Shown here: positions 1 through 9,428 of the stretch, piece after piece
Numbering within the stretch: the stretch's first letter is position 1
How the letters are laid out: each line of letters starts with the position of its first letter
Source: Cryoendolithus antarcticus
Taxonomy: Eukaryota > Ascomycota > Dothideomycetes > Cladosporiales > Cladosporiaceae
Direction of reading: 5' to 3'
NCBI GenBank assembly: GCA_002077065.1
Contig: NAJO01000050.1
Coordinates: forward strand, 62,001 to 126,000
DNA length: 64,000 nt
Translations under genes and position numbers: made by a program
The notes under the pieces: generated by a model
Told to the model about the DNA's origin: nothing
The model's database searches: none
What the model saw: the letters and a program-made list of their open reading frames with translations, nothing else

Positions 1-1637
1 GTGGTCGGAGGCTGCAAAGGCCAGAAGCCAGCACCCAGAATCTGGTACGAGGTGTCCATGCCGCTGTCGCCGCCGGAGAGGGAGTTCTTCTGGTGCTCCT
101 CGTAGCCCTTGTTCAGGTCCTTGGAGGTCTGCATGTCCTGGAACATGCGCTGCAGCTTGTTGGTGTACTCGAAGCCGGAAGCGTCCTTGAGCTTGCTGAT
201 CATGCTCGTCTCGGCGTCTCCTGAAGCGGAAGTGCCGTGCACGAGGCGCTTGGCGAGCATCTTGCTGTAGAACTTCTGGAAGACGTCTTTGTCCTCGATG
301 TACTTGAAGATTGTCATGACTTGGTTGAGGAGCTTTTCCATGTCGTCTTCTTCGCTGGACTTTTGGCTGCGCTTGAGTACGTTGTCAGCGTGCTTTGAGA
401 GGAGCTCGGGGGATTTGGACGAGTTCTTTTGGCAGACTTGGTTGCGGTTGACATATTCGCGGCAGGCATTATCCAGCGCGCGAACGAATTCGGCGTCTTC
501 GGAGAAGGCTGTGTTGACGAGAGCGGTGTAGCGGACATTCACTTCGAGCAGGGCATCGACGTACTGCTTAGGATCGACCGCCTCGCCAGCCTGAGCCACC
601 TTCTCGACAGCCAGCAGTCCACTGCGGCGGACGTGGGCTTCGAACTTGGTACGGAGGGGATCGAGACCTTCAGGAATGCGGTTGAGAAGAGTGTACATGC
701 GCGCCATATCCTCCTCGCGGTCGTTGTCAAGCAGAATCTGGAACTCGTCGCGCAGCACTCCCGCATGCTTGGCGATGAGTGCTTGCTCGCAAGTCTTCAT
801 CAGAGGCTGCATGATCTCGCTGAGGAGGTAGAGAGGCACGCGCTCCTTCTCTTCGTCGAGGCGGCGGCTAGCCTTCTTCATGTAGTCGACGACCGAGTTG
901 ACAGCCAAGAACTCAGCAGACTCCTTCTCGTAGTAGTTCTTGGTGGCTGAGAGGAAGGGCTCTTCGAAGTGCTTGCGGTAGACATCGAGGGTGGTTTTCG
1001 TGCTGTCTGCGTCGTCTATCCCCAGAGAGACGAAGGAGTCCACTACTGACTTGATCTTGGATTGTTCGATAGTCTCTCCGTTGCGCTGCTTCTCTACGAG
1101 GCGCAACACAGCATCCATGACCGCATTCTGAGTGCTTCCGAACATATCCTCCTTCCAGCGCACGAGGTGGAGGGTGTAGATATCGAATACATCCTTCTTT
1201 CCCTCATCCATCTCGCGCTTGACCCAGTGGCGGTTCAGATACTTGAACAAATGGTTGTTGAATGTGCCTGCGGTGGTGTAGCGCTTCCACTCCTTGATGT
1301 AGAAGGTGAGAAGGGCTTCATCTACGTGTTTCACCATCTCACCATGAACCCCATTCAGGTGGCCCTTGAGATACTCATTTAGGCGCTTGTAGAGCTCTTC
1401 TCCTAGGAGATGAGCGCCTCTGTGGGTGGAATTCAGGTTTGTCTGTCCTACAGCCTTTTGGGCAGTGCAGAAGTTGTGGATGGAGGTGTAGAGGGCCATG
1501 TAGGTAGGTAGGGTAAGGCCGGCAGAGAGGTTGATCATTATCGAATCAACTCCCCATTCGAGGTACTTCCAGGTGCCGTTGATATCATCTTTCGACGTGG
1601 GGAGAGATGGAGCAGGTCGTAGGCCAGGAGTGGCCAT
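1..1637 (-). CDS. CDC53: Cullin (Cdc53/CUL1-type SCF scaffold), C-terminus cut off by window start
   Basis: Scaffold subunit of cullin-RING ubiquitin ligases: the N-terminal cullin repeats bind the Skp1/F-box substrate module and the C-terminal cullin homology domain binds the RING protein Rbx1 and is modified by Nedd8. One uninterrupted minus-strand frame starts at the ATG at 1637 (MATPGLRPAPSLP) and runs about 545 codons to the window edge without a stop. Recognised from the N-terminal helical repeats (TWKYLEWGVDSIMINLSAG, FYIKEWKRYT, LNRHWVKREMDEGKKD) and, near the window edge, ILGAGFWPLQPPT, the entry of the cullin homology domain. A full fungal cullin-1 has about 770 residues, so the neddylation and Rbx1 region lies outside the window. 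CUL1 rather than CUL3/CUL4 is my judgement from the N-terminus; the family is certain. Confidence 0.9.
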   Translation of the reverse strand, partial: MATPGLRPAPSLPTSKDDINGTWKYLEWGVDSIMINLSAGLTLPTYMALYTSIHNFCTAQKAVGQTNLNSTHRGAHLLGEELYKRLNEYLKGHLNGVHGEMVKHVDEALLTFYIKEWKRYTTAGTFNNHLFKYLNRHWVKREMDEGKKDVFDIYTLHLVRWKEDMFGSTQNAVMDAVLRLVEKQRNGETIEQSKIKSVVDSFVSLGIDDADSTKTTLDVYRKHFEEPFLSATKNYYEKESAEFLAVNSVVDYMKKASRRLDEEKERVPLYLLSEIMQPLMKTCEQALIAKHAGVLRDEFQILLDNDREEDMARMYTLLNRIPEGLDPLRTKFEAHVRRSGLLAVEKVAQAGEAVDPKQYVDALLEVNVRYTALVNTAFSEDAEFVRALDNACREYVNRNQVCQKNSSKSPELLSKHADNVLKRSQKSSEEDDMEKLLNQVMTIFKYIEDKDVFQKFYSKMLAKRLVHGTSASGDAETSMISKLKDASGFEYTNKLQRMFQDMQTSKDLNKGYEEHQKNSLSGGDSGMDTSYQILGAGFWPLQPPT

Positions 1638-3450
1638 GGTTGTGGGTGTTTCTCCGTGGATTTGATAGGGTGGTTCTGCTGATATCACGGTAGCTGGTAT
1701 AGCGGATATTGAGTGTGTCACCTCGGTGAGAGGTTAATGTACCTGGATTAGTGAGTGGAAGTAGTGAAAGTCGAATCGCGAGATCATCCGTCATATCACA
1801 TGCAGGCGCGGGTTCACCAATAAGCTTCAGGCAGTCACGCTTATCTAATCGCGCATAAGGCATCAACGCCACCATAACGGTGACTTTAAGCACCTACAAC
1901 GCACGCCGCAATAGTAAGTCTAACATTTCTACTGCCTTGGAGAGACCATAGTAGTCACCTCCCAAAACAGTCAAGTCAATCTCTCTCGGATTCACGCCTC
2001 TCGTAGGCGTCCACAGTGGTAGCTGCAACGGTAATCCCCAGTCTACGGCACTGCTGAGAGATACTAAACTGTCTTTCCATGAGGATACCAGTGTCTCAAC
2101 CTCTCCTCTCCATTCGAATGTCTAGTCTCTTATGCGTTCATCGTGATGGCTGCAACGGTGAGATCGCGACATGCGCAGCCGTGAAGGGACAGTCTTCACT
2201 CTGTGTTGAAAAGCCCCCTATGCGAGTCTCTCTCTCAGTATCTGATGGCAATCGCTTATGCGTCCACAGTTTTAACTGCAGTAGTGACATCTGGCCTCGG
2301 TCTGTCACCGAGAGACCGTACTCTCAATGGCCTTGGAGTTTGATGTCCTCGCAGCCCGACCCCTGACTGACGCGGCATCACTGCCCCAACTCATCGCGGT
2401 GTCCTCAGTTGGAACACCTCCTGCCACCTCTTCACCGATCAGCTCCCTCTGAGAGACGCAATCAAAGCTTGCTCACAAAGCCAATCGATGCACAGCAATG
2501 ACACAGAAACTTTGTCTTACATTCTGATGCTAGACTAATCTTCGCACCGTCCTTTCAACAGTTTCCGCTCGAACAGATCCGGCAGATGAAAGCATCCCTC
2601 GCCATACTGACCCGGTGCTTACACTCATTCCTGCCACTCAGCCGCCTGCGTGTGCGATACATCGCCATCGGCGGCCCAGTGTGCATGCTCTGAACGGCAG
2701 TGCTGCTCTGTCGGAACATTGCTCCACTCCCGCACGACGATGTCCCTCAGCCACCCTCACACCCCCTCACGACAGGCTCTAGGTCGCCGTAGACCACGCT
2801 CGATAACTTCACGACTCCCTTCGTATCTCTGACCTCGCGGTCAGTAGACGAAGCGTCCGGCGATCATCTCTCTGATGTAAAATAGTAGTGGGCAGTGTTC
2901 GGAGGGGCTGACCTTCCAACTACTGATGTACGGTTCCCTGAGGACACGAGGACTCAATGCTGACCATTTGCCATCTTCCGCCTACTTCAATCTTCTGCAC
3001 ACGGATTGTCGTGCGTGGTCGATGCCTGAACGAGCTGAGGCGCAAGGGCTGCATGTTGATACGACAGTGTTACCTTGTACATCGAGGCTCTAATTCTGCC
3101 ACACTCTGTTCGATCCCAGTGCATCTCAAGAGCTAGCTCAGCTACCGTATATACACCTCACCCTTCCCCTCTTCCGTCCCTCATGGTATCCTCCTCTTTC
3201 CAGTATCCCTCCCAGATGCATGATCACATACCCCGTTGTCCAGCTGCCGCGGAAGGCGGACAGTATGCTATGCTAGTTCCGAATCTCAAATCTATCTAAA
3301 GCTACATGGTGTGTACTATCTAAGCCCACGCAAAGGTGGAGAGTCGCTGAGAGTCGCTGGAACGCTGGACGATGTGTGTAAGCAGAGTGTGCTGTACCGC
3401 GGCCACTTTCTGCAGATGGCGGCCGAAGTGCAGGTCTGCGCCTTGCCCAC
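1638..3450. other. Intergenic, cullin promoter side, holding a diverged tandem repeat
   Basis: About 1.8 kb between the divergently placed cullin start and the 3' end of Kap104. Only short chance frames on both strands; none shows family motifs or convincing splice signals. Contains the roughly 126-bp imperfect tandem repeat listed separately. Confidence 0.6.
2007..2390. repeat. Imperfect tandem repeat, period about 126 bp, about three copies
   Basis: Three copies of the core GCGT(C/T)CA..GT....GCTGCAACGGT begin at 2007, 2134 and 2260, so the period is 127 then 126 bp. Each copy is preceded by a CTCT-rich stretch and TAT/TAGGCGT. The copies agree well over about 30 bp and only weakly elsewhere, so this is an old repeat. 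No coding frame spans it. Confidence 0.55.
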
Positions 3451-6276
3451 TCAGAACCTGTATAATCCCCTCAAAGCCTGCTGCTGCTCAGCTGGGAGAT
3501 TTCCAAGAAAGGCGTCCCAGCCCTGCCCGACCATGCCCTTGTAGGTCCCCAAGGCTCTCTCGAAACCCTCAGCTGGTCCTTCAGAGCCCATGCCTGTCAA
3601 CACCACGCCCGGTGCACCAGCCATAGCGCTGAAGAAGTCCAGCAAGCAAGCCTCCATCTTCTCCGGCGCATCCAGTACGATGTGCACAAAGCCTTTGAAC
3701 GCGTGGCCTTTCTCGTCGGTCCACTGGACGTTGCGCATTACAGACAGGAATGGCGGTGCGATAGAGGCGAGATGTAGAGCGAGAGCGGCGTGAGAGGAGA
3801 TGCCGAGTCGCCCGATAGCGATGGCGGAGTTCTCGTTGAGAGACTGAGGGACGTTGGTGGCTGTGAGTATCGCGCCGAGCTTCTGCAGCAGTCGAGGGAT
3901 GAACGGCTCAAGCATTTGAGGTGAAGCGCGCATGGAGATCTCCCCACAAGACCAGCACGCGTTGTTGATCACCCTGTATCCTGTCTCTGGGTCTGCCGAG
4001 ATGCCTTGAGAGAGGTCGAGCTGGGCTATTACCAGCTCTAGGATTGGTGGGAGGTGTGGAGCGAGTAAAGGGAAGATGTAGATTGCGCTGTCGCCTAGTA
4101 GTGCGTACGCAGATTGACGAACATCGTTGTTGGGATCGCGCATGCAGTAGGTCAGGAGCTCGAGCATGTTCGGCTCGCTGGCTGATGTCAGAGCCACCGC
4201 TTGCTGCTCAGACAGTGACTGGATGATGGCGCTCAGGAGGTCAAGACTTGTGACTAGAAAGTCCTTGTCAGGCGGATCGAGGTACTCCTCCTCGTTCGCT
4301 GTGAAGCCTTCCTGCAGATTCTGGTGGATGATGCGGATGCAGCGCTCGAAGAACGGCTTCGCGAACGGGGCGATGTTTTCTTGCAGCGCTGTTGCGACGT
4401 ATGATAGGCATTCGAGAAGAGGGAACATCTCGCGAGATTGATCTTGAACCTTGGACCAGCGCGTAATGAGAGCCGGCATGAGAAGCTTCACAAGCTCAGG
4501 CTGTGCTAGTGCAGGTCCAGCATGCTCGGCGAGTGTCTGTACGCAGTCGTAGAGAATGAACATGTTCTTGTCCTTGTATTGGTCGAAGCAGCGCACAAAT
4601 TGCTGGACTATAACAGCGCAGTAAGGCATTAGCTCGATGTTGGCAGCTTCCTCGAGGGTCGCAAAAGCCGAGGCAGCGGATTCCTGCACCTTCTTATTCT
4701 TGTCCAGCATGCGCTGGAGGATCCCGTCCATGATAGGCTGGAACATCTGGATCTTGCCGTCACCAGCGAGGTGCGCGGCCCAGCCCGCGAAGCGACCAAG
4801 CGCCCAGCAGGTGATTTGACGGACGACTGGTTGGTGGTCATCGAGAAGGGTGAGTAGATACGGGATAAGTTGAGGTAGGTGCTGTTGGACTGTGTCTATA
4901 CAGCCCGGTCCAATTGCTCCCAATGCTAGGACTGCGGCTTCTCGATTCTGCCAGTCTTGATGTTGTAAATTTTCCTGCAGCCATGGTAATGTGATCTCAA
5001 ACACGGGGGCGCCATTGTGTGTTGCCAGACTATCGAGTGACGCTGCAGAGCACTTCCGTAGGTTCCACTCATCCTCAGGATCCGCACCATATGCATCGTC
5101 GTCCTCAATCTCGCCGTCGCTCAGGTCGTCCTCGTAAGCATACCCATTGACGCTTTCATGTGCTTGACCGTTCGTCTTCGCTACGCCATCGCTCGATACA
5201 GCAAGTGATCCCTTCTGCTTCGCATCTGCGAAAACAGGCTTGATGTCTTTCGCCTCGTCCTCTTCGTCTGCATCATCTGCGTCACCTTCAAGTCGTGCCT
5301 GGTCGTCCTCATCGTACACCATCGAGTCCAGCAGTACCGGAATGATCTCTGCAATGTATGGTCGCAGAGCGTCACGCAGGATGGGTGTACTACTCGCTTC
5401 GAAGAAGAACTCCGCGGCATCCAAAGCAAGTTCGGAGTTCTGCAGATCTCGCTGCTGCGTAAGAGTATATGCTACAATTCCTTGCATGTGTGGGAGTAGC
5501 ACATTCGGTATGCCATCTGCGAGTAATGCGAATGCTCGACAGACGTATCGTCGGACTTCATCATCGGGATCCGAGGCCAGTGCCACGAACCGGGGAAGGA
5601 TATTATCAATCTGTGCGCGACACGTGGAAGCGATGGGTTCATTGAGGAAGACATTAATCGAGGCTAAAGCCCGTGACCGGACTTTCGCAGTGGGGTTGCT
5701 GGTGAATCTAAGAAGCTCGGGTAAGAGAAAGTCAAGCGGTCGCTGTGATTGATACTGCTTATCGAGTGCGCGCTTATTGTCTTCGCAAATCTTGAAGAGC
5801 GCTCCCATCGCTCCGTCGATGATCGCGGGTGAGCTCTGACTCGAAGCCATTCCCACCAGCTCGGGAAGGATTTGAGGCCAGCCTAGGATGCCACCGACTC
5901 GGACGATCTCGGTGATGACATTGCCGGCGAAGTTTCGGATCTGCAGTGTAGCGTCTTGCAGGCCAAGCACGATCGTGGCTTTGACATAGACTTTGCTCGG
6001 CTCTGCAATCTTCTCCCAGCCTGTGCGGACATTGTTCTTCAGCATGATCGCTGCTGCACTCCGTGCGGCGAAGTAGTTCTCTGCGCTGAGACTCGTAGGA
6101 TTGGTGCTGGTGGTGGCGATCCATACGAGGTAGTTGTTGAAGTCCGGCGATGCTCCCTTGACATGTTGGAGCATCTTCTCGGCATTGCGCTGTGCCTTTG
6201 CGTCGTGTCCACTCAGCGAGTCGCGAAGCAGTTGTGTGAGCGAAGCAATAGGCTGTTGTTCTGGTTGCCACTCCAT
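3451..6276 (-). CDS. KAP104: Transportin / importin beta-2 (Kap104)
   Basis: Nuclear import receptor that carries PY-NLS cargoes such as hnRNP-type RNA-binding proteins through nuclear pores and releases them on binding Ran-GTP. A single intronless frame of 941 codons, close to the usual 900-940 residues. The N-terminus (WQPEQQPIASLTQLLRDSLSG, then NAEKMLQH and NNYLVWIATT) is the typical transportin start with the first HEAT repeats and the importin-beta N-terminal domain; the rest reads as HEAT repeats throughout. An acidic stretch around residues 325-400 (YDEDDQARLEGDADDADEEDE and DLSDGEIEDDDAYGADPEDEW) matches the acidic H8 loop that couples Ran binding to cargo release. The start at 6276 is the first ATG in the conserved N-terminus. 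Confidence 0.95.
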   Translation of the reverse strand: MEWQPEQQPIASLTQLLRDSLSGHDAKAQRNAEKMLQHVKGASPDFNNYLVWIATTSTNPTSLSAENYFAARSAAAIMLKNNVRTGWEKIAEPSKVYVKATIVLGLQDATLQIRNFAGNVITEIVRVGGILGWPQILPELVGMASSQSSPAIIDGAMGALFKICEDNKRALDKQYQSQRPLDFLLPELLRFTSNPTAKVRSRALASINVFLNEPIASTCRAQIDNILPRFVALASDPDDEVRRYVCRAFALLADGIPNVLLPHMQGIVAYTLTQQRDLQNSELALDAAEFFFEASSTPILRDALRPYIAEIIPVLLDSMVYDEDDQARLEGDADDADEEDEAKDIKPVFADAKQKGSLAVSSDGVAKTNGQAHESVNGYAYEDDLSDGEIEDDDAYGADPEDEWNLRKCSAASLDSLATHNGAPVFEITLPWLQENLQHQDWQNREAAVLALGAIGPGCIDTVQQHLPQLIPYLLTLLDDHQPVVRQITCWALGRFAGWAAHLAGDGKIQMFQPIMDGILQRMLDKNKKVQESAASAFATLEEAANIELMPYCAVIVQQFVRCFDQYKDKNMFILYDCVQTLAEHAGPALAQPELVKLLMPALITRWSKVQDQSREMFPLLECLSYVATALQENIAPFAKPFFERCIRIIHQNLQEGFTANEEEYLDPPDKDFLVTSLDLLSAIIQSLSEQQAVALTSASEPNMLELLTYCMRDPNNDVRQSAYALLGDSAIYIFPLLAPHLPPILELVIAQLDLSQGISADPETGYRVINNACWSCGEISMRASPQMLEPFIPRLLQKLGAILTATNVPQSLNENSAIAIGRLGISSHAALALHLASIAPPFLSVMRNVQWTDEKGHAFKGFVHIVLDAPEKMEACLLDFFSAMAGAPGVVLTGMGSEGPAEGFERALGTYKGMVGQGWDAFLGNLPAEQQQALRGLYRF

Positions 6277-7293
6277 GGCGAAAGATGTCCGAGATGTGAT
6301 ACCGGTCTAAATCTCGAGATTGCACAAGGTAAGAGCCCAATGCTACTGTAGATTTGTATGCACTCTGTTTCGCGACAGTAAGTCGTATTGGGTTGTTTAG
6401 CAGTAGGTCTTCACAGCTCTTCGTTGCCCTGGGTTTTGCTGGTGCCCGAGTCAAGTTCCTCCTATTGTGCGACTCCTTCGTATTGACACCAACATAGCAT
6501 CCTTGCTCAGCAGCACGTGAGAAGAAGTGCAGCTCCGCAGTGCGAGGTCGTCCAGCTTGTATATACAGTATGCTTCCAGAGCCTATCACTCCTATAGTAT
6601 ATTCCGAGATCCAGTGGTGCAGCGATTACGATGACGAGTGTGTACAGCGTACTACAAGCAGTTTTGCCTATTGTACATTAACTGAGGTCAGAAATTGGGC
6701 AGACGATGATATCTGGTGGGGCGACTTCACAGCGGGGCAAATCAGGCAAGTCTAAGCGAGGCGGGTGAACCATTGAGACCTCACGTCTTCTCTACCACTT
6801 CGCAGCTCAGCAACGATGTGCAGTACAACCTACATCGAGTCGACGCACGTTGATCAAATTTCATGGTATATGTATGAGCTTACATCTCAGTCTCGAGTCT
6901 CCGGGTGAATTTGTTGCACAGCATACCGCAACACGATCTCGGGACTCTTCCTCAGACGCGGATGTGACATGTGATGCCCATCACTGAGACACTCGTGCCA
7001 CGGAAGCATGCAGGAACCCTTCGGAATCCTTGAGAACCTGTGCAGTGTGAGCATCAGTAATGCTTAGGCTCAGAATCGTTGTGGAGATTCTATGCAGTCC
7101 GAGCCATGCTTCCAGTGCCCTTGTGGGTCAATGGGGTGTTCGCCTCCCGATGGTGGGCATGTAGCTTGAGGTGCTGAGTGTCGCTCTAAGGCATCTCGAG
7201 TCGTTCGATGGGACGTTGAGAGCGCTGAAGTGCTCAGTAAATTGCGAGCATGCATTTGAGCTCAGTGCGCAGACACATTTTCACTCAGGCCGC
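6277..7293. other. Intergenic, Kap104 upstream region
   Basis: About 1.0 kb between the Kap104 start and the thiamine pyrophosphokinase stop, both on the minus strand, so it holds the Kap104 promoter and the 3' region of the next gene. No supported gene, repeat or RNA seen. Confidence 0.6.
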
Positions 7294-8127
7294 TCACTTC
7301 GCATCGCCCCGCTCAACAGTGAAGAGCAGCTCGCGATCACACGTGATTTCCACATCATCCTCCAGCACATGATTGCTCGTGCTCATCATGCCGCCCATCT
7401 CAGTCTCCCAGTCCTGCACATCCCACTCCAGTCCCTTCGTGCCGATCACAGCCTTGCCGTACACGGGCAAGATGCCTACATTTCTGCCCACGAGCCCAGT
7501 GTCTCGAGGGAGGTGGATTACAGTTGTCCCGGGCTGGAGCATGAACGTTATGCTCGACTCGGAGAACAACCAGAAACGCACGTCAGGATGTCGCGTAACT
7601 TGCTCGCGATACAGTTCGTGTAAAAGACCAATGCCTTGATCGACGCGGCCGCCCAGGCTGCCGAGCACGAGGATGTCCCGGACGTCAGGTTGAAGGAATG
7701 AGATCTGATTGATGCCTTTGCCGAAGTCAGTACTATACTGATCCGGATCTTTTGATACAGGGACGCCAAGTTCCTCGTAGCAAGACCTGACATTGGCTGT
7801 CAAAGAGTCCAGGTCACCATGGATCAAGGAGGGTAGATGTTTCCGCAAGGCGGTGTCCCAGGCGTGATCCGGAAAGGTTGACGTAAGGAGGTTGTACAGT
7901 CTGTTCGCGCCACCGTCTGCACAGACGACCGTGCTGGCACGACTGTAGAGTCGCTTGAAAGTCTCATAGTCTGTCAACGGAGAGTTGAGGATGATCAAGG
8001 CGATTTCGGCAGGGACTGGGAGGGACGCGGTGGCTTTCGCCCATGGCGAGTGCAAGAATCGCGTTGGCCACAATTCAATCCTCCGATCCTCCGGGTTTGA
8101 TCCCTTCTCCTGTTTCGAGTCTGCCAT
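7294..8127 (-). CDS. THI80: Thiamine pyrophosphokinase
   Basis: Transfers pyrophosphate from ATP to thiamine, giving the cofactor thiamine diphosphate in the cytosol. Intronless, 277 residues, the usual fungal length. Key motifs: ALIILNSPL, then VVCADGGANRLY (substrate-binding N-terminal domain), IHGDLDS and SKDPDQYSTDFGK (catalytic acidic residues that bind Mg-ATP), and LGSLGGRVDQ leading into the C-terminal thiamine-binding beta-sandwich. The start at 8127 is the first ATG of the frame, and lies only 164 bp from the divergent Mia40 start, so the two genes probably share a short bidirectional promoter. Confidence 0.95.
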   Translation of the reverse strand: MADSKQEKGSNPEDRRIELWPTRFLHSPWAKATASLPVPAEIALIILNSPLTDYETFKRLYSRASTVVCADGGANRLYNLLTSTFPDHAWDTALRKHLPSLIHGDLDSLTANVRSCYEELGVPVSKDPDQYSTDFGKGINQISFLQPDVRDILVLGSLGGRVDQGIGLLHELYREQVTRHPDVRFWLFSESSITFMLQPGTTVIHLPRDTGLVGRNVGILPVYGKAVIGTKGLEWDVQDWETEMGGMMSTSNHVLEDDVEITCDRELLFTVERGDAK

Positions 8128-8291
8128 TTTCTAAGGGGATTATTGCCGTCTTCAACATGGCAATGACGAAATGCAGGTCGAATGCACGGGCCTCATGCCC
8201 GAAGCTCGAACGGCAAGCGCATCCTCGGATTTATCATCCACTTTGACATCAACGTGTACAGCACTGTCTTTATCCCATCGTGTGTTTCGTT
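8128..8291. promoter_or_regulatory. Short divergent promoter, THI80 / MIA40
   Basis: 164 bp between two opposite start codons. Both core promoters must lie here or overlap the other gene's 5' end. No TATA box is obvious. Confidence 0.5.
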
Positions 8292-9192
8292 ATGTATCGA
8301 CCAGCATTTCGCGCTCTCGCGCTGCCTCGCGCAATCCCTCGCGCCACCAGAAGGACCCTCACAACCGCGCCACCGCACAAGACATCACGGAGTTTCAAGA
8401 ACACGGCGCTGCGATGGACATTGGCAGGCGGATTAGTGTACTACTATAATGTATCCAACGTGTGGGCGGAGGAGCCAGCATGTACGCACTGAGATATGGC
8501 TGCAAGTAATGGACAATTGCTGACGGATCAATGTAGATGCTGTTCATGCGCCACCAGAAGTCGGCAGTGAGAACGAGGAAGTCAGCACGAGCATCGAATC
8601 GATAGCCGCACACCGCCGCGCCCAGGCCCGAGCAACGCAATCGCAGTCGCCACAATCTCTCCAGTCCTCCACACCCGCCGCACCCGAAGAGGCTACTTCG
8701 CAACCCACGCCATCCCCTGGCTCCCCCGAAGCTCTCGAAGAAGAAGCCGGTCAACAAGGCGCCTTCAATGAGGAGACTGGCGAGATCAACTGGGATTGCC
8801 CATGCTTAGGTGGCATGGCTGATGGACCTTGTGGCGAGCAGTTCCGGGCGGCGTTCAGCTGTTTCGTCTTCAGCAAGGAGGAGCCGAAGGGTGTGGACTG
8901 CATTGAGAACTTTAAGGGGATGCAAGATTGTTTCAGGCTGCATCCGGAGGTATACGGAAGTGAGTTGGAGGAAGAAGAAGTGGATGGCGAACTTGAGAGG
9001 CAGGCTGGGGATGCCGAGGGGACGGTCGGGGAAGATGCGGAGCAGCCAGTGCAGAAGGCGGAGGTGGAGAAGGCTCAGACGCCCGCTGTCAAAGAGACGG
9101 TCAGGTCGGAGCCTGTGAGTGAGAGCGAGGAGCTGGTCCCGAAGGCGTGGCATGATGGAACTGCGGATACGAAGCTCGTTACGGAAAAGTAG
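8292..9192 (+). CDS. MIA40: Mia40, mitochondrial intermembrane-space import oxidoreductase
   Basis: Inserts disulfides into small cysteine-rich proteins entering the mitochondrial intermembrane space and is reoxidised by Erv1. Two exons, 8292-8481 and 8537-9192, 281 residues; the 55-nt intron has GTACGC, branch site GCTGAC and TAG. The ATG at 8292 begins a basic, Ser/Thr-rich presequence ([20 protein letters not shown]), followed by one membrane anchor near residues 41-58. A Pro/Gln/Glu linker leads to the catalytic CPC motif (Cys151, Cys153) and the CHCH core with two CX9C pairs ([11 protein letters not shown] and [11 protein letters not shown]). An acidic tail follows. Fungal Mia40 is anchored this way; animal CHCHD4 lacks the anchor. 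The frame is open 12 nt upstream to a GTG, but there is no earlier ATG. Confidence 0.93.
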
Positions 9193-9428
9193 AGAGAGAA
9201 GGTGTACGAATGGCACGCACGAGTGTATCATAGACATGTACATTACTGCATACATCTCCCACATGATGTCTGCTCCAAGCGTTATGCACTATTGGTACCG
9301 AACCCTCATTCCACCTTCAGGTCAGGGGACGTCGTCGACGTGCTCCTGTCGTCTTGATGCCTCAGGCTTCCAATAAACCATATCCGACTTCATCCCAGTG
9401 AGCACCCTTTGCAACCCATAGCAATGTC

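Noticed and set aside
5774..6589. 271-codon minus-strand frame
   Set aside because: Overlaps the Kap104 5' end in another frame; low-complexity composition with no domain; a shadow.
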